Assembly: GCF_023887685.1 (NCBI RefSeq)
Contig: NZ_JAMWMR010000028.1
Location: forward strand, 1 to 64,000
DNA length: 64,000 nucleotides
DNA from: Streptomyces macrolidinus
Lineage (GTDB): Bacteria; Actinomycetota; Actinomycetes; Streptomycetales; Streptomycetaceae
Reading direction: 5' to 3'
Below, piece by piece: positions 35,927 to 45,191 of the stretch. A model generated the notes under the pieces. It was not told where the DNA came from, ran no database searches, and saw nothing but the letters and a program-made list of their open reading frames with translations. The position numbers and the translations under genes are program-made. Position 1 is the first letter of the stretch. The number at the start of each line of letters is the position of its first letter.

Positions 35927-36796
35927 GTGCCTGGCGAGCTGGCCGCCTCACAGGAGATGTTCAACGGGGACGCGGGGCGCGCGTTCGTCGCGGACCTGCC
36001 CAGGCGGGCGGCGGAGTTCCTGGAGCGCTGGCGGCTGCGGGTCGACGGGCCGTCGATGTACGGGGTGTGCGCGCTGGTCCTTCCGGTGCGCCGGGCCGAG
36101 GGGACACCGGCCGCGCTGAAGCTCCAGCTCCTGGACGCGGAGAGCGCGGGCGAGCCGCTCGCGCTGCGGGCCTGGGGCGGCGAGGGGGCCGTACGGCTGC
36201 TGGAGCACGACGAGGCGACCTGCACGCTCCTGCTGGAACGCCTCGACCACGAGCGCGCGCTCACGGACCTGCCGGACGCCCGCGAGGCCGTCCTCGTCAT
36301 CGCCGAGCTGCTGGCCCGGCTGACCTCCCGGCCCGCCCCGGCGGGAATACGCCGACTGGGCGACATCGCACAGGGGATGCTGGAGCAGGTGCCCCGGACG
36401 CTGGAACGCATCCCGGACCCCGCCGACCGCCGACTGATCGAGGACTGCGCGGCGGCGGTCCGCGAGGTGGTCTCCGAGCCCGGCGACCGCCTTCTGCACT
36501 GGGACCTGCACTACGCCAACGTCCTCGCCGCCGACCGCGCCCCCTGGCTGGCCATCGACCCCAAGCCGCTCGCGGGCGACCCCGGCTTCGACCTCATGCC
36601 CGCCCTCGACAACCGCTACGACCCCGCCGAGACCCGGTGGCGCTTCGACGCGCTGACAGGCGCCCTCGGCCTGGACCGGGAGCGGGCGCGGGCCTGGACG
36701 CTGGGGCGGGTGCTGCAGAACTGCCTGTGGGAGATCGATGACGACCGCCCGCTGGAGACGGTGCAGTTGGAGATCGGACGCACGCTGCGCGGCTGA
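35927..36796 (+). CDS. APH(6)-like aminoglycoside phosphotransferase family protein
   Basis: A 289-residue kinase resembling streptomycin 6-kinases: the nucleotide-binding AALKLQLLDAES, LLLERLDHERALTDL, Brenner's motif LLHWDLHYANVLAA with the catalytic Asp, and the DFG-like AIDPKPLAGDPGFDL. Many Streptomyces carry such chromosomal genes without being streptomycin producers, so resistance is possible but not assured. The GTG at 35927 lies eight bases from GGGGAGG; earlier starts would overlap the divergent gene. Confidence 0.88.
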   Translation: MPGELAASQEMFNGDAGRAFVADLPRRAAEFLERWRLRVDGPSMYGVCALVLPVRRAEGTPAALKLQLLDAESAGEPLALRAWGGEGAVRLLEHDEATCTLLLERLDHERALTDLPDAREAVLVIAELLARLTSRPAPAGIRRLGDIAQGMLEQVPRTLERIPDPADRRLIEDCAAAVREVVSEPGDRLLHWDLHYANVLAADRAPWLAIDPKPLAGDPGFDLMPALDNRYDPAETRWRFDALTGALGLDRERARAWTLGRVLQNCLWEIDDDRPLETVQLEIGRTLRG

Positions 36797-36853
36797 CGTC
36801 GCCGGGCCCGCGGAGTCGGGGGCCCGGCGAACGTCGGCCGTGTGGGCGGCTGT

Positions 36854-37186
36854 TCACGTCGTGGCGTCACGCTCCCAGCGGTAGAAGCAGTGCGCCATGG
36901 CGTCCTTGGGCGAGCGCCAGGTCTCCGGGTCGTACGCGCTGACGTACGCCGACAGGCGCTCGCTGATGTCCCGGAACTCCGGGTGCCCGACCACCTTGGC
37001 GATGGCGGGGCCGGGGTCCCGCTCGGACTCGACGAGATGCATGTACACGTCCCCGAACTGGAAGAGGCTGCGCCGGGCCACCCCGACGAGGTGCGGCAGC
37101 TCCCCCCGGTCGGACTCCGCGAACACCTTGGCGATGTCCGGGGCCGAGCCGGGGGCCATCCGGGCGACGATCAACTCTTGGTACAT
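36854..37186 (-). CDS. TcmI-type polyketide cyclase (WhiE ORF VII-like)
   Basis: A 110-residue dimeric ferredoxin-like cyclase (LIVARMAPGSAPDIAKVFAE, HLVGVARRSLFQFGDVYMHLVE, PEFRDISERLSAYVSAYDPETWRSP). Homologues close later rings of aromatic polyketides. It is the last gene of the seven-gene pigment operon, 32 bases after the aromatase/cyclase. A longer upstream frame in the same phase is ignored because it overlaps that gene. Confidence 0.9.
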   Translation of the reverse strand: MYQELIVARMAPGSAPDIAKVFAESDRGELPHLVGVARRSLFQFGDVYMHLVESERDPGPAIAKVVGHPEFRDISERLSAYVSAYDPETWRSPKDAMAHCFYRWERDATT

Positions 37187-37218
37187 CGACCTGCTCTCCG
37201 TCCCGTACTCCCGCTGGA

Positions 37219-37698
37219 TCAGTCGGCCAGGACCGAGGCCGGGCGGTGCTGGGCCGCCACCTTCTCGATGCGGTCCCGGATGAGCTCCATCTGGATCTTC
37301 GAGTTGCGGTTGATGTTGTCGGTCATCCAGGCGTCGTCCACGGGGGCGTCCGGCTTCATCTCGAAGTCCTGCGCCCACACCATCCGGGTGCCCTGGGCCA
37401 CCTCCTCGTAGCGCCAGCGGATGTCCATGTACGCGAAGGGGCCCGGCTCGACGCGGCGGGCCTTGACGCTGAGCCCGGCGCGGTCCGTCTCCCGCTCCGA
37501 GACCCAGCTCCACACCGTGCCCTTCTCATCGGGATGCATGGTCAGCCGGAACGTCGTCTTCGCGCCCTCGCGGGAGAGGATCTCCACGGCCGCGTACTCA
37601 CTGAACAACTGCGGCCAGTTCTCCAGGTCGTTGGTCATGTCCCACACGAGGTCCAGCGGAGCGGCGATGATGATCTCGTTCTGCGTGTGTCCGGCCAT
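37219..37698 (-). CDS. Aromatase/cyclase, SRPBCC fold (WhiE ORF VI-like)
   Basis: A 159-residue START-type helix-grip protein (HTQNEIIIAAPLDLVWDMTNDLENWPQLFSEY, in two blocks; WAQDFEMKPDAPVDDAWM). These enzymes fold and aromatise the first ring of the poly-beta-ketone. This is the single-domain type found in spore-pigment and tetracenomycin pathways. The gene begins two bases after the ACP stop. Confidence 0.93.
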   Translation of the reverse strand: MAGHTQNEIIIAAPLDLVWDMTNDLENWPQLFSEYAAVEILSREGAKTTFRLTMHPDEKGTVWSWVSERETDRAGLSVKARRVEPGPFAYMDIRWRYEEVAQGTRMVWAQDFEMKPDAPVDDAWMTDNINRNSKIQMELIRDRIEKVAAQHRPASVLAD

Positions 37699-37700
37699 GA

Positions 37701-37958
37701 TCAGGCTCCTGCCATCAGGGTGCTGTTGACGAGGTCGAGGAACTGCCGGGGCGTCTTGCACCGCTCGGCGTCCGGCGGCATCGGCGTGCCGTGGCGGTTC
37801 TCCAGTTCGCCCACGATGCCGAGCAGGCCCAGCGAGTCGAGGCCGAGCGAGTCGAAGGCGGAGTCGTACTGCTCCTCGAGGTCCTGCGGGGCCACGGTGA
37901 TACCGGCGGCCTGCTTCATCAGCTCGGCCAGTTCTTCGAGGGTGATGGATGCGCTCAT
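37701..37958 (-). CDS. Type II PKS acyl carrier protein (WhiE ORF V-like)
   Basis: An 85-residue ACP. Ser42 in FDSLGLDSLGLLGIVGELE is the phosphopantetheine attachment site, and the helical pattern matches polyketide ACPs. It carries the growing polyketide between the ketosynthase-CLF pair and the cyclases. It lies 97 bases after the CLF, a longer gap than elsewhere in the operon. Confidence 0.95.
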   Translation of the reverse strand: MSASITLEELAELMKQAAGITVAPQDLEEQYDSAFDSLGLDSLGLLGIVGELENRHGTPMPPDAERCKTPRQFLDLVNSTLMAGA

Positions 37959-38055
37959 GCGGTTCCTCTCCTTTGCTCCAGGGCGGCCTCGCTGCGAGGC
38001 GTCGCGTGGTCGGTCGTTCGCCCCTCGGTCCTCGGCTGTCGGTCGTTCGGTTCTC

Positions 38056-39294
38056 TCAGGAGGCGAGCCGCAGTACGAGGGCCGAGTTCGACCCCATGAG
38101 TCCCCGGCTGAGGACCAGCGCCGTGCGCGGTTCGGCGGCGCGGGCGCGGCCGGTCACCAGGTCGAGGTCGTGGCAGATGTCGAAGACGTTGGGGGTGGGT
38201 GGGATCAGGCCGTGCTCCATCGCGAGCACCGCCGCGGCCGTGTCCAGGACGGGCGCCGCGCAATAGCCGCGCCCCGTACCGGTCTTGGGCGCCGTGACCG
38301 GCACCTGTCTGCCGTGCGGGCCCAGGGCGTCGGTGATCGCCAGCGCCTCGGCGCGGTCGGCCTCCGGTACCCCGAGGGCGTCGGCGAAGACGACGTCGAC
38401 CTCCTCGGGGGCGCAGCGCGCCTCGCGCAGCGCGCCGCGGATCGCCTGGGCGAGCCCGTCGCGGGACAGCTCCCAGCGAGAGGCGCCGGTGAACGTCGCC
38501 GCGTGTCCGGCGATGACGGCCCGGACCGGTACGCCCCGCTCCCGGGCCCTGGTCTCCTCCTCCACGACGAGCATGGCGCCGCCCTCGGCGGGCACGAATC
38601 CGCGGGCGCCCTCGGTGAAGGGGAGGTAGGCCCGCGCCGGGTCCTCGGCGGTGCTCAACTCCTCGTAGCCGAGCTGGCAGACCATCGAGTACGGGGCCAG
38701 CGGCGCCTCGGTGGAACCCGCCATGATCGCGTCGGTGCCCCGCTGAACGGCCCGCGCGGCATGCGCCAGGGCGTCCAGGCCGCCGGCCTCGTCGGCGGCG
38801 ACGACCGAGCAAGGGCCCTTGAAGCCACGGCGTATGGAGATCTGACCGGTGCTGGCCGCGTAGAACCAGGCGATGGACTGGTACGGGCCGACGAACCGGC
38901 TTCCCTTGCCCCACAGCCGCTGCAGCTCGCGCTGCCCGAACTCGCCGCCGCCGGATCCGGCGGCGGTGACCACGCCGAGGGAGAACGGCGCGCCGTCGAC
39001 ATCGGCCTGGCCGAGCCGGGCGTCCGTCAGCGCGAGGTCGGCGGCGGCCATCGCGAAGTGCGTGAACCGGTCCGTCTGGACCAGATAGCGCTCCTCGACG
39101 GCCGCCGACGCGTCGAAGGAACGGACCTCACCGGCCACCCGCAACGGCAGATGCTCGCACCCTTCGCGGGTGACCCGGTCGAGGATGCTCACTCCTTCCT
39201 GGGTGGCCTTCCAAAACGCGTCGGTGCTCGTTCCGTTGGGCGCGACGACGCCGATTCCGGTGACGGCGGCACGCCTGACGTGCGGTGCGTTCAT
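38056..39294 (-). CDS. Chain length factor, KS-beta (WhiE ORF IV-like)
   Basis: A 412-residue ketosynthase homologue without the active Cys (CSVVAADEAGGLDA). In typical CLFs this site is Gln; here Glu169 stands there. It pairs with the KS-alpha and sets polyketide length. The start ATG overlaps the KS stop in an ATGA, so translation is coupled. PFTEGARGFVPAEGGAML and the C-terminal SRGLMGSNSALVL are conserved. Confidence 0.93.
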   Translation of the reverse strand: MNAPHVRRAAVTGIGVVAPNGTSTDAFWKATQEGVSILDRVTREGCEHLPLRVAGEVRSFDASAAVEERYLVQTDRFTHFAMAAADLALTDARLGQADVDGAPFSLGVVTAAGSGGGEFGQRELQRLWGKGSRFVGPYQSIAWFYAASTGQISIRRGFKGPCSVVAADEAGGLDALAHAARAVQRGTDAIMAGSTEAPLAPYSMVCQLGYEELSTAEDPARAYLPFTEGARGFVPAEGGAMLVVEEETRARERGVPVRAVIAGHAATFTGASRWELSRDGLAQAIRGALREARCAPEEVDVVFADALGVPEADRAEALAITDALGPHGRQVPVTAPKTGTGRGYCAAPVLDTAAAVLAMEHGLIPPTPNVFDICHDLDLVTGRARAAEPRTALVLSRGLMGSNSALVLRLAS

Positions 39295-40559
39295 CGTGTC
39301 CTCTCCCTCGGCCGGGTCAGGATCACCGCGGACTGGAATCCGCCGAACCCGCTGCCCACGGAGAGCACGCTGTTCAGTCTCCGTTCGCGGGCCACACGGG
39401 GCACGTAGTCCAGATCGCATTCGGGGTCGGGGGTCTCGTAGTTCGCGGTCGGCGGCACGACCTGGTGGGCCAGCGCCAGCACACAGGCCACGACCTCGAT
39501 CGCCCCGATCGCCCCGAGGGAGTGCCCCACCATGGACTTGATGGAGCTCATGGGCGTGTCGTAGGCGTGGTGGCCGAGGGCCCGCTTCACCGCGGCCGTC
39601 TCGTGACGGTCGTTCTGCCGGGTGCCCGAGCCATGGGCGTTGACGTAGTCGATCGCCGAGCCGTCGAGCCGGGCGTGGTCCAGCGCGACGTCGATCGCCC
39701 TGGCCATCTCCAGGCCTTCCTTGGTCAGGCCGGTCATGTGGTAGGCGTTGCCGAAGGTGGCGTATCCGCCTATCTCGCAGTACACGTGCGCGCCACGGGC
39801 CCGTGCGTGTTCCAGTTCCTCCAGGACGAGCACCGCGCCGCCCTCGCCCATGACGAACCCGTCACGGTCGGCGTCGAAGGGGCGGGAGGCGTGCGCCGGG
39901 TCGTCGTTGTTCGGGGACGTGGCCTTGATCGCGTCGAAGCAGGCCATGGTGATCGGTGAGATCGGCGAGTCCGACGCCCCGGTCACACAGATGTCGGCCC
40001 GGCCCTCCTCGACGGTGTGAAAGGCGTAGCCGACCGCGTCGAGGCCCGAGGTGCAGCCCGTGGAGACGGTCTGCACCGGCCCGCGGGCCCCGAAGCGCTC
40101 CGCCACCATGGAGGCCAGCGTGCTGGGCGAGAACGCACGGTGAAGATGCGGGTCCGCCTCGCGGTGGTCCACGTCCCAGCGTTGGCCGTGATGGCTGACC
40201 TGGACGTAGTCGTGTTCCAGCCGGGTGGTGCCGCCCACCGCGGTGCCCAGCGAAACGCCCACCCGCCAGGGGTCCTCCCGGGCCAGGTCGAGCCCGGCGT
40301 CCCGGACGGCCTCGTCGCCCGCGGCCAGGGCGAACTGGATGTACCGGTCGGCGCGTTCGACGTCCTCCGGCGCGAGCCCGTGGGCCGCCGGGTCGAAGTC
40401 GCACTCGGCGGCGATCCGCGAGCGCAGGCTGCTCGGGTCGAAGAACGTGATGCCCCGCGTCGCGGTGCGGCCCGCCGCGAGCAGGTCCCAGAACGCCGGT
40501 ACACCGATGCCGCCCGGTGCCACGATGCCTATACCGGTGACCGCCACACGCCGGGTCAT
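39291..40559 (-). CDS. Beta-ketoacyl synthase, KS-alpha (WhiE ORF III-like)
   Basis: A 422-residue ketosynthase. The nucleophile is Cys169 in VSTGCTSGLDAVG; the two His are in NAHGSGTRQNDRHE and KSMVGHSLGA; GFGGFQSAVIL is near the end. It condenses malonyl units with the CLF. The start overlaps the cupin stop (ATGA). Operon order and partners identify a spore-pigment (whiE/sch/cur) cluster rather than an antibiotic cluster. Confidence 0.95.
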   Translation of the reverse strand: MTRRVAVTGIGIVAPGGIGVPAFWDLLAAGRTATRGITFFDPSSLRSRIAAECDFDPAAHGLAPEDVERADRYIQFALAAGDEAVRDAGLDLAREDPWRVGVSLGTAVGGTTRLEHDYVQVSHHGQRWDVDHREADPHLHRAFSPSTLASMVAERFGARGPVQTVSTGCTSGLDAVGYAFHTVEEGRADICVTGASDSPISPITMACFDAIKATSPNNDDPAHASRPFDADRDGFVMGEGGAVLVLEELEHARARGAHVYCEIGGYATFGNAYHMTGLTKEGLEMARAIDVALDHARLDGSAIDYVNAHGSGTRQNDRHETAAVKRALGHHAYDTPMSSIKSMVGHSLGAIGAIEVVACVLALAHQVVPPTANYETPDPECDLDYVPRVARERRLNSVLSVGSGFGGFQSAVILTRPRERTR

Positions 40560-41005
40560 GAAGGAACCTGGTCTCGATCGGCCGCCCCTGCTCCCTCGGC
40601 GGCGGCGACCGGGACGGCGGCGTCGTCCTCGGTGTCGACATGGCCGAGCTGCGGGCGCGGTGCGAGCGGTCCGAGGTGGAAGACGAGCCGGGCCTCCTCG
40701 TCGCCGACGTTGCGGAAGCGGTGGCGCATATAGGCGGGGATCATGAGCCCCTGCTCGGGCCGCAGCGGGGTGGGCTCACCGTCGAGGTCCACTTCCAGTT
40801 GTCCGCAGATGACGTACACGAACTCCTCGGAGTACGGGTGATAGTGCTCGCCGATGCGGTCGCCGGGCTGCACGATGGCCACGCCCATGAATCCGCTGGT
40901 GGACCCGACCGTGGCCGGGGTGAGCATGGCGCGCAGATCGCCTCCGCGTCTGCGGTTGGGGTCGGTCTCGCTGAGATCCACGATTCTGGGACGGGGTTTG
41001 ATCAC
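40556..41005 (-). CDS. Cupin-domain protein (WhiE ORF II-like)
   Basis: A 149-residue protein with one cupin barrel: GDRIGEHYHPYSEEFVYVICG (motif 1, possible metal ligands) and PAYMRHRFRNVGDEEARLVFHLGPL (motif 2, in two blocks). It may be a cyclase or an oxygenase-like tailoring protein in pigment synthesis; its role is not proven. The C-terminal 20 residues are Ala/Glu-rich. GTG start after GGAGGAA. Confidence 0.9.
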   Translation of the reverse strand: MIKPRPRIVDLSETDPNRRRGGDLRAMLTPATVGSTSGFMGVAIVQPGDRIGEHYHPYSEEFVYVICGQLEVDLDGEPTPLRPEQGLMIPAYMRHRFRNVGDEEARLVFHLGPLAPRPQLGHVDTEDDAAVPVAAAEGAGAADRDQVPS

Positions 41006-41095
41006 GTCGTTCCTCCGATGGTGTGCGTGCTGCGTCGGCGGGGCTCGGCCGACGGGGCCGGTCAGGCACGAGGGCCCGGTCAGGCACGGGGCCGG

Positions 41096-42247
41096 TCAGG
41101 CCGTCGACGCGTGGCGGTCGGTGACGAGGTCCATGCGGGCGAACTCGAGGAAGCCCTTGAGGTCGCCACTGTCCAGCGCGGACGCGTCCGGTCCGGCGGC
41201 GGTGTCGACGAGGGCCGCCAGCTCGGCAGCCTGCTCGGGGTCGCGCAGACCGAGCGAGCGGACGGGGTCGGCGGCGAGGCCGCCGCGTACGTCGATCAGC
41301 CGCACCACGATATCGTCGCGCTGGAAGATCGTGCTGCCGCAGATGGGGCCGGCCGGGTTCTCCGCCTGGGCCTCGTCGTGTTCGGAGAGCAGCCGGGCCA
41401 GCTTCATCCCGCAGCCGGGGCGGGCCGGGTAGTACAGGGCGTGCCGCTCGGCGTCCGGGTACTCCTGCCCGGCCGTCACATGGTGCACGGCGGGCAGCGC
41501 GGCACGGGCGAAGAACATCCGGGCGGCCTCGGGATCCTCGAAGTCGCGCTCCTGCTCCAGATACGGGTTGATGGCCTCCTCGACGGCCCGTACCTGGGGC
41601 TGCCGGGCGACATGGCGCAGCGCCGCGAGCAGGTCGCCCTCGACCTCGATGGCCCGCACGACCCGGTTGCCGTGCATGAACAGGGAGGTGCGGCACAGCC
41701 GTGTGGTGTCGTCGACCCGCGCCTCGGGCGCCGCGTAGTTCGCGAGGATCTTGGCGACCTTCGGCACACTGTCCGGCTTGACCGTGAAGGTGATCGCGTG
41801 GCGGATCACGCCGTCGCCGATGCGGGGAGCGTTCCGCAGCCGCCGGTCCTCGGAGGCGGCCGGAACGCCGACGCCGGTCTCACGCATGATGTGGAAGCGC
41901 ATCGACCGGGTGTCGCGGATACAGGTGTTCATCGGCCGCACCATCTGTACGTGCTCTTCGCTGTTCACCCAGGCGAGGAAGGGCGGAGCGCTCTCCCACT
42001 CACTGGTGATGAGCCACTGGGAGGGGTTGTCGATGGACTGGCAGATCTGGTCGCTGACATGGCCGGGGACCTTCGCGACCTCGCCGCACAGGTGCTCGTA
42101 CGCCTTCAGGAACTCCGGCTGCATGCCGTCGTGGACGTCCACCAGAAGGACGACCCGAAGACGGGAGCCGTCGAACACGGACTGGGAGACTCGTTTCGTC
42201 GCCGGCCGGGTCGTCGGTCCTGAAACACGTTCAGACGTTGTGGTCAT
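41096..42247 (-). CDS. SchA/CurD-like pigment biosynthesis protein (WhiE ORF I-like)
   Basis: A 383-residue protein made of antibiotic-monooxygenase-like ferredoxin folds: an N-terminal ABM-like region (LRVVLLVDVHDGMQPEFLKAYEHL, WLITSEWESAPPFLAWV) and a C-terminal SchA/CurD domain (HAITFTVKPDSVPKVAKILANY, TSLFMHGNRVVRAIEVEGDLL). It is the first gene of the pigment operon and is needed for pigment retention or modification in relatives. The ATG at 42247 is 10 bases after GGAGA; the ATG at 42259 is too close to it. Confidence 0.88.
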   Translation of the reverse strand: MTTTSERVSGPTTRPATKRVSQSVFDGSRLRVVLLVDVHDGMQPEFLKAYEHLCGEVAKVPGHVSDQICQSIDNPSQWLITSEWESAPPFLAWVNSEEHVQMVRPMNTCIRDTRSMRFHIMRETGVGVPAASEDRRLRNAPRIGDGVIRHAITFTVKPDSVPKVAKILANYAAPEARVDDTTRLCRTSLFMHGNRVVRAIEVEGDLLAALRHVARQPQVRAVEEAINPYLEQERDFEDPEAARMFFARAALPAVHHVTAGQEYPDAERHALYYPARPGCGMKLARLLSEHDEAQAENPAGPICGSTIFQRDDIVVRLIDVRGGLAADPVRSLGLRDPEQAAELAALVDTAAGPDASALDSGDLKGFLEFARMDLVTDRHASTA

Positions 42248-42462
42248 TTGAGGGCACATCTCCTTCACCGGGCGGAGGTCGACGCCGAGCGCGGGTGACG
42301 CGACGTCAGCGTTCCTCGATCGTGTTCCGGCCACAGGAAGCGCGCGACTCGTATGAACCACGTGGGTGAAGGGGCGTACCTCCCGCGCCCGGACGGCGGA
42401 GGACCGGCCGTACGGGAGGAGTGCTTGACCCTCACGTGGCGTGATGCCGCAGCGTCGGGTGC

Positions 42463-42873
42463 GTGGAACAGCACCTGACCGTGGGACGCGTGGCCGAGCT
42501 GGGCGGCGTGAGCGTCCGCACGCTGCATCACTACGACGAGATCGGCCTCGCGCGCCCGTCCGCACGGACCGCGGCAGGCTACCGGGCCTACTCTGCGGCC
42601 GACGTGGAGCGCGTACGGGAGGTGCTCGCCTACCGGCGGCTGGGCTTCGGACTGCGCGAGATCGCGGCTCTGGTCGACGACCCGGCCGCCGACGCGGTCG
42701 CGCATCTGCACCGGCTGCGCGGCCTGCTGCTGGAACAGCGCGACCGCGCTGCCGCCGTGGTGGCGGCCATCGACAGGGAACTGGAGGCACGGGCGATGGG
42801 GATCGACACGCCGCCGGAGGAGCAACTGAAGGTGTTCAGAGCGCAGTTGTACGAATCCATCGGGTCCGCGTAG
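42463..42873 (+). CDS. MerR-family regulator, TipA-like without effector domain
   Basis: A 136-residue protein: MerR winged helix (LTVGRVAELGGVSVRTLHHYDEIGL, ARPSARTAAGYRAYSAADVERVREV) and dimerisation coiled coil to about residue 110, then a short MGIDTPPEEQLKVF end. TipA-like proteins carry a further 110-residue antibiotic-binding domain after this point, absent here. It is divergent from the pigment operon and is a candidate regulator, though the gap (42248-42462) shows no clear MerR operator to me. Confidence 0.85.
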   Translation: MEQHLTVGRVAELGGVSVRTLHHYDEIGLARPSARTAAGYRAYSAADVERVREVLAYRRLGFGLREIAALVDDPAADAVAHLHRLRGLLLEQRDRAAAVVAAIDRELEARAMGIDTPPEEQLKVFRAQLYESIGSA

Positions 42874-42962
42874 CCGACGCCCCGGCGCACCGAGCCGCGG
42901 ATCGCCGTGCGGATCCGGGACGTGCTCGGCGGTTAAGCGGGACTGCCGTCAAGAACTACCGT

Positions 42963-42996
42963 CAACGCCCTCACGACCATGATCGTGAGGGCGTTG
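42963..42996. terminator. Terminator between the MerR gene and tRNA-Thr
   Basis: CAACGCCCTCACGA (42963-42976) pairs over 14 bp with TCGTGAGGGCGTTG (42983-42996) around a 6-base loop. Flanking GAACTACC/GGTAGTTC (about 42953 and 43002) can extend it. It sits 18 bases past the tRNA 3' end and can stop both converging transcripts. Confidence 0.88.
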
Positions 42997-43013
42997 TCCC
43001 AGGTAGTTCATAG

Positions 43014-43087
43014 AGCCCCCTGTCGGATTCGAACCGACGACCTTCGCTTTACAAGAGCGGCGCTCTGACCAGCTGAGCTAAGGAGGC
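43014..43087 (-). tRNA. tRNA-Thr (anticodon UGU)
   Basis: The minus strand folds as a cloverleaf. The acceptor GCCTCCT pairs with AGGGGGC. The D arm is GCTC...GAGC. The anticodon stem is CGCT/AGCG with loop CTTGTAA (anticodon TGT), and the T arm is GTCGG-TTCGAAT-CCGAC. CCA is not encoded. It reads ACA (and related) threonine codons. Confidence 0.96.
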
Positions 43088-43219
43088 CTGCACGTGTGTG
43101 CCCGTGCAGTGTACCCAGGTCCCGCTGTGGCTCCGGCGGGAATTCCCGGGAACTTCGCCCTCCCCCCGGTACTGACAGGGCGAGGTGACGCCGGGTACCG
43201 TCCTGAACCAGTTCACTCG

Positions 43220-43235
43220 TGTGGACTACACCACA
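43220..43235 (+). promoter_or_regulatory. DasR-like site upstream of msiK
   Basis: TGTGGACTACACCACA is a near-palindrome matching the dre core TGGNCTANACCA, about 80 bases before the msiK start. It resembles the site at 18599-18614. Confidence 0.6.
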
Positions 43236-43313
43236 ACGGAACCCCGTCGTGGCTCACCACCTTTACAACGGATCGTCCGGCACGTTCCTGCCGGTGAAGG
43301 GGGCCCATTCACC

Positions 43314-44438
<1,125 letters not shown>

Positions 44439-44460
44439 CCCGAGCACGAGCACGACACCG

Positions 44461-44492
44461 AGAGGGTCCCGCGGTCGGCCGCGGGACCCTCT
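44461..44492 (+). terminator. Terminator after msiK
   Basis: AGAGGGTCCCGCGG (44461-44474) pairs perfectly with CCGCGGGACCCTCT (44479-44492) around a TCGG tetraloop, then TTCG. Confidence 0.92.
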
Positions 44493-44673
44493 TCGCCGTC
44501 AACCGTCGTCTGCGGACACCCACCATCGGCCTCCGCCAACCGCCAAGTCTCCGGCGAACAAGGGCAATTCACGCGGCCCGCGTCAACCCCGTACCCACAA
44601 TTCACGGGTTCCGTATCCCTCGAACCGGTGACTAAATGTCGCCAAATCACTACCTCGCGCTACGCTCGCTCGC

Positions 44674-45126
44674 GTGAAGCACTCCACTACTCCACGGGCA
44701 CGGCGCGGCCGTGGCCCCGCTCTCCGGGTCGGCCGCACCCTCGCCCTCGTCCTGCCTGTCGTCCTGGTGCTGTCCGGGACCCTGGCGGTCGCGCGCGTCA
44801 ACTGGTCCGGGAACCCTTCGAGTTCGGTGCTCGCCGCCTCGGAGGCGATCCCGGCGAAGGGGGCGGCGCACGGCTCCGCCCGCGCCCCGCAGGACGTGCT
44901 GCGCGACCGGCTGCTGCTGGAACTCCAGCAGGAGAACCCGGGCGTCGCGCTCACCCACCTCCAGCAGGCCGTGAACGGCCGCCCGGCGCTGGCCAAGCAC
45001 TGCACGTCCATCGCCCGCGCCCTCGGCCGCGCCGCGGTCCGTGTCTACGGCGCCTCCCGTGCGCAGTCCTACGCCCGCCCGGTCTGCGACACCTCCTTCG
45101 CCTCGGGCGTGGCGCAGCACGGCTGA
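44674..45126 (+). CDS. Small exported protein of unknown function
   Basis: A 150-residue protein with a basic N-terminus and one hydrophobic segment (TLALVLPVVLVLSGTLAVA, about 22-40), either a signal peptide or an N-terminal anchor. The mature part has helices (LLLELQQENPGVALTHLQQAV, in which charged residues alternate) and two cysteines (KHCTSIA, PVCDTSF) that could form a disulfide. TACGCT (44661-44666) before the GTG suggests leaderless expression. Family not recognised. Confidence 0.7.
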   Translation: MKHSTTPRARRGRGPALRVGRTLALVLPVVLVLSGTLAVARVNWSGNPSSSVLAASEAIPAKGAAHGSARAPQDVLRDRLLLELQQENPGVALTHLQQAVNGRPALAKHCTSIARALGRAAVRVYGASRAQSYARPVCDTSFASGVAQHG

Positions 45127-45191
45127 GGTGCGCCCGGCGCCAGGGCATACCGCCCGAAACGGCTGACGGGGCGCGACGTACAGTGCGGGTC

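Noticed and set aside
35927..36796. APH(6)-like gene as evidence of a streptomycin cluster
   Set aside because: No aminoglycoside biosynthesis genes are present, and such kinases are widespread in non-producers.
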